Both the position numbers and the translations under genes were made by a program. Positions 31,861-33,658 of a DNA stretch of 33,658 nucleotides are shown piece by piece. The stretch covers positions 1 through 33,658 of the forward strand of contig JABDCD010000011.1 of assembly GCA_013288305.1 (NCBI GenBank), read 5' to 3'. This DNA comes from Alphaproteobacteria bacterium. Its GTDB lineage: Bacteria; Pseudomonadota; Alphaproteobacteria; Rickettsiales; SXRF01. The stretch's first letter is position 1. Each line of letters starts with the position of its first letter. Under the pieces are notes generated by a model. It was not told where the DNA came from. It saw only the letters and a program-made list of their open reading frames with translations, and did not search any database.

Positions 31861-31904
31861 ATCTTTAATTTCCTCCCGTGTAGCAAGTATCCATTCACAG
31901 AAAA

Positions 31905-32051
31905 TTATTTTCCCGATATGGGATGCTTGATTTTATGATGGCGGTCGGCGTCCTGGCTATGGCCTTCGGCCAAAGGAAACAATCCCTTTTCCACTAACAT
32001 TTTCGTGGAAGGTTCGTTTTTAACCGGTTTATCTTTTTTCTGTTCTGACAT
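31905..32051 (-). CDS. Small hypothetical protein, 48 residues
   Basis: ATG at 32051 with GGAGC five bases upstream, the best Shine-Dalgarno of this cluster. The protein is hydrophilic and basic: it begins MSEQKKDKPVKNEPSTK and ends HHKIKHPISGK. It has no cysteines or membrane segment. It lies 39 bases after the histidine kinase stop and 44 bases before the OB-fold-like gene, all on the minus strand. No family recognised. Confidence 0.6.
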   Translation of the reverse strand: MSEQKKDKPVKNEPSTKMLVEKGLFPLAEGHSQDADRHHKIKHPISGK

Positions 32052-32090
32052 AAAAGCTCCTATTTTTTGGATCAGTTATCGGCAAGTCCT

Positions 32091-32930
32091 TTACGCTGCT
32101 GCCAATAGTACAATGGCTTTCTGTAATGGCAAGGTTAGGATAAAATGGGAACCCATGCCCGGCCAGCTTTTTACGACGATATTACCGTGCATCAGGCGGG
32201 CAAGTTCCTGGCTTATGGATAGTCCTAAGCCCGTGCCGCCATAATTCCGGCTAACGCTGGCATTGGCCTGTTTATATTTGCCGAAAATCTTTTTAAGCTC
32301 AGTTTCGCTCATGCCAATGCCGGTATCCGCTACCGTGATGCATAGCTGATCGTTCCCATGTCTATCGAGTTTTGCATTCACGTAGAGTGAAACCTGCCCT
32401 TTTTCCGTGAACTTTACGGCATTGCTTAAGAGGTTCAGCAGAATCTGGCGTATGCGCAACGGATCACCAATCCATTGCGGGGGAAGTCCATTGGTAATAT
32501 GCACATGCAAATGCAGGCCTTTCGCCGCTGCCTTGACCGCGATGATATGCACCGCTTCCTGCACAAGCGCAACCAAGTCGAAATCTATATCCTCTATTTC
32601 GAGCATATCCGCGTCGATCTTGGAAGAGTCGAGCATGTTTTTCATCAAGTCCATCAGCATATGGGAACTGTCGCGCAGCATTTCGGCACATTCCGTTTTT
32701 CTTTGTGGACTGCACTCCATATCGGAAAGAATATGAGAAAGGCCAATGATGGAATTGAGCGGCGTACCGATTTCGTGGCACATGATGGCCAGATAATCGG
32801 CATCTCCAAATTTTGAGCGTAGCGTTGCCGCAGGAAGAATGCCCGGAAAATCCTTGATTTGAGCGACTAATTGCATAACAGTCTCCATAATTAATGGTTG
32901 GTTGCGTAATTTCTTCTTTTGCTCTAGCAT
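32091..32930 (-). CDS. Soluble histidine kinase without a recognisable sensor domain
   Basis: 279 residues. The H-box is CHEIGTPLNSIIGLS with His52; the ATPase boxes are LLNLLSNAVKFTEKG (N), VADTGIGM (G1), YKQANAS (F) and GGTGLGLSI (G2), like those of hybrid kinases. Only ~45 residues precede the H-box, with no membrane segment or PAS domain visible, so the input must come from another protein or from the short N-terminus. No receiver follows. Start at 32930 is uncertain; 32888 is an alternative. Divergent from the Crp/Fnr gene across a region with two FNR-type boxes. Confidence 0.88.
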   Translation of the reverse strand: MLEQKKKLRNQPLIMETVMQLVAQIKDFPGILPAATLRSKFGDADYLAIMCHEIGTPLNSIIGLSHILSDMECSPQRKTECAEMLRDSSHMLMDLMKNMLDSSKIDADMLEIEDIDFDLVALVQEAVHIIAVKAAAKGLHLHVHITNGLPPQWIGDPLRIRQILLNLLSNAVKFTEKGQVSLYVNAKLDRHGNDQLCITVADTGIGMSETELKKIFGKYKQANASVSRNYGGTGLGLSISQELARLMHGNIVVKSWPGMGSHFILTLPLQKAIVLLAAA

Positions 32931-32982
32931 GGGAAGAATTTACCTAGTTAGGGACTAATTGCACGAATCAAGCGCGCCCGCT

Positions 32983-32996
32983 TTGATTTGCATCAA
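32983..32996. promoter_or_regulatory. FNR/Anr-type box, perfect
   Basis: TTGATTTGCATCAA, exactly TTGAT-N4-ATCAA, between the divergent kinase and Crp/Fnr genes. Centre 32989.5. Confidence 0.75.
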
Positions 32997-33018
32997 AGAG
33001 CAAAAAGAAAATGGGTTT

Positions 33019-33032
33019 TTGACTTAAGTCAA
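33019..33032. promoter_or_regulatory. FNR/FixK-type box, perfect palindrome
   Basis: TTGACTTAAGTCAA, a 14-bp perfect palindrome fitting TTGAC-N4-GTCAA. Centre 33025.5, exactly 36 bases from the other box. Confidence 0.7.
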
Positions 33033-33054
33033 ATAATGAAGCCACAGCAGACTG

Positions 33055-33060
33055 TATAGT
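33055..33060 (+). promoter_or_regulatory. -10 hexamer of the Crp/Fnr gene
   Basis: TATAGT. If transcription starts at 33067, the box at 33019-33032 is centred at -41.5, the class II activation position, and no -35 would be needed. Confidence 0.5.
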
Positions 33061-33092
33061 GCGCAAAATTTTATCAAAAGGTATGTGTGCTT

Positions 33093-33658
33093 ATGCCGGT
33101 AATCAAAGAACGGGAGGTCGATCCAAAGCATTGCACATCGCCCGCTTTTTTTAAAAAAATCCCTTTATTCGATAACCTCCCCGCTGTTGATGTGGCGCGT
33201 TTCGCCGATGCCACTCATGTAAAATCCTATAAGAAGGGGCAGCTTGTTTACATGGAAGGTGAACAGGCAGGTTTCTTCTATGTAATTTGCACCGGCTGGC
33301 TGAAATTATTCCATACTACGGAAGAAGGCGAAGAGGTTATCCTGGCAATGCTCACAAAAAACGGCATCACGGGGGAGAACTCTATTTTTAATCAGCGACA
33401 CTATACGAGCAGCGCGCAGGTGGTGGAAGATGCGCATATACTGAGTATGCCGCTTTCTCTATTGCAAGAGCAGTTAGGCGTGAATAATCAGTTGCTGTAC
33501 AACATGGTAAGTTATATGGCGCAGGATCAACGCCGCCATGAACAGCAATTGGAGCAATATCTTCTCTACAGCGCGCCTCAGCGTATTGGATGCTTTTTGC
33601 TGGGACTCTGCCCCGTTCTAGATCAAAAAGATGGCGTGATACTTAACCTTCCATACGA
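33093..33658 (+). CDS. Crp/Fnr-family transcription regulator, 3' end outside window
   Basis: 188 codons present. After a short tail, the cyclic-nucleotide-binding-like beta-roll begins with FFKKIPLFDNLPAVDVARF and continues YKKGQLVYMEGEQAGFFYVICTGWLKLFHTTEEGEEVILAML. The dimerisation helix (LYNMVSYMAQDQRRHEQQLEQ) follows, and the window ends before the recognition helix. Only one N-terminal Cys (Cys14), so it lacks the FNR iron-sulfur cysteine set and is closer to Dnr/NnrR-type members, which sense NO through haem; that is inference. AAAAGG lies 11 bases before the ATG. Probably autoregulated through the boxes upstream. Confidence 0.88.
   Translation, partial: MPVIKEREVDPKHCTSPAFFKKIPLFDNLPAVDVARFADATHVKSYKKGQLVYMEGEQAGFFYVICTGWLKLFHTTEEGEEVILAMLTKNGITGENSIFNQRHYTSSAQVVEDAHILSMPLSLLQEQLGVNNQLLYNMVSYMAQDQRRHEQQLEQYLLYSAPQRIGCFLLGLCPVLDQKDGVILNLPY

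Overview
The window reads as a chromosomal segment of an alphaproteobacterium, moderately GC-rich with AT-richer patches. The evidence is the order fdxA-carD, the tsaE-amgK-murU run (MurNAc recycling), LpxI instead of LpxH for lipid A, a CcmC haem exporter, and the long envelope run pyrH-frr-uppS-cdsA-dxr-rseP-bamA-skp-lpxD-fabZ-lpxA-lpxI-lpxB. I cannot name the genus.

Layout. 1-3.7 kb: the 3' end of uvrA, a convergent glycine-zipper membrane protein, a CarD regulator with a histone-H1-like tail, ferredoxin FdxA and CcmC. 3.78-4.78 kb: an AT-rich membrane protein gene between two inverted copies of a 28-bp repeat. 4.8-7.7 kb: a YdfG-type dehydrogenase, two tandem DUF192 proteins, and a protein with an 8-residue Trp-Gly repeat. 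7.8-23.6 kb: one long co-directional run. It starts with a multi-pass membrane protein overlapping pyrH and covers UMP kinase, ribosome recycling, undecaprenyl diphosphate, CDP-diacylglycerol, MEP-pathway isoprenoids, RseP, BamA, Skp and nearly all early lipid A steps. Two toxin-antitoxin modules (BrnT-BrnA and a MazF/PemK-type pair) and a double-receiver protein are wedged in on either side of lpxA. 23.7-28.2 kb: a 1481-residue exported protein with NPPV and PDTY repeats. 28.2-30.7 kb (minus strand): tsaE-amgK-murU, each pair joined by an ATGA overlap, preceded by iscX. 30.9-33.7 kb: a broken tRNA-Thr(CGT), then a minus-strand set (histidine kinase, a 48-residue protein, a duplicated OB-fold-like exported protein) divergent from a Crp/Fnr regulator that runs off the window. 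Two FNR/FixK-type palindromes lie between them.

The window is also rich in structured repeats. These are three copies of a paired palindrome (ATCCTGTG...CACAGGAT plus ATCCTGCG...CGCAGGAT), the CATTCCCGC-type inverted pair, two related hairpins between rseP and bamA whose stems differ by compensatory changes, a 24-bp inverted repeat containing both the fdxA start and the ccmC stop, and a heptanucleotide G-rich/C-rich pair around the uppS start. Several of these supply coding sequence or stop codons to neighbouring genes.

All functional calls rest on reading motifs by eye; no database search was run. Promoter calls are pattern matches only.
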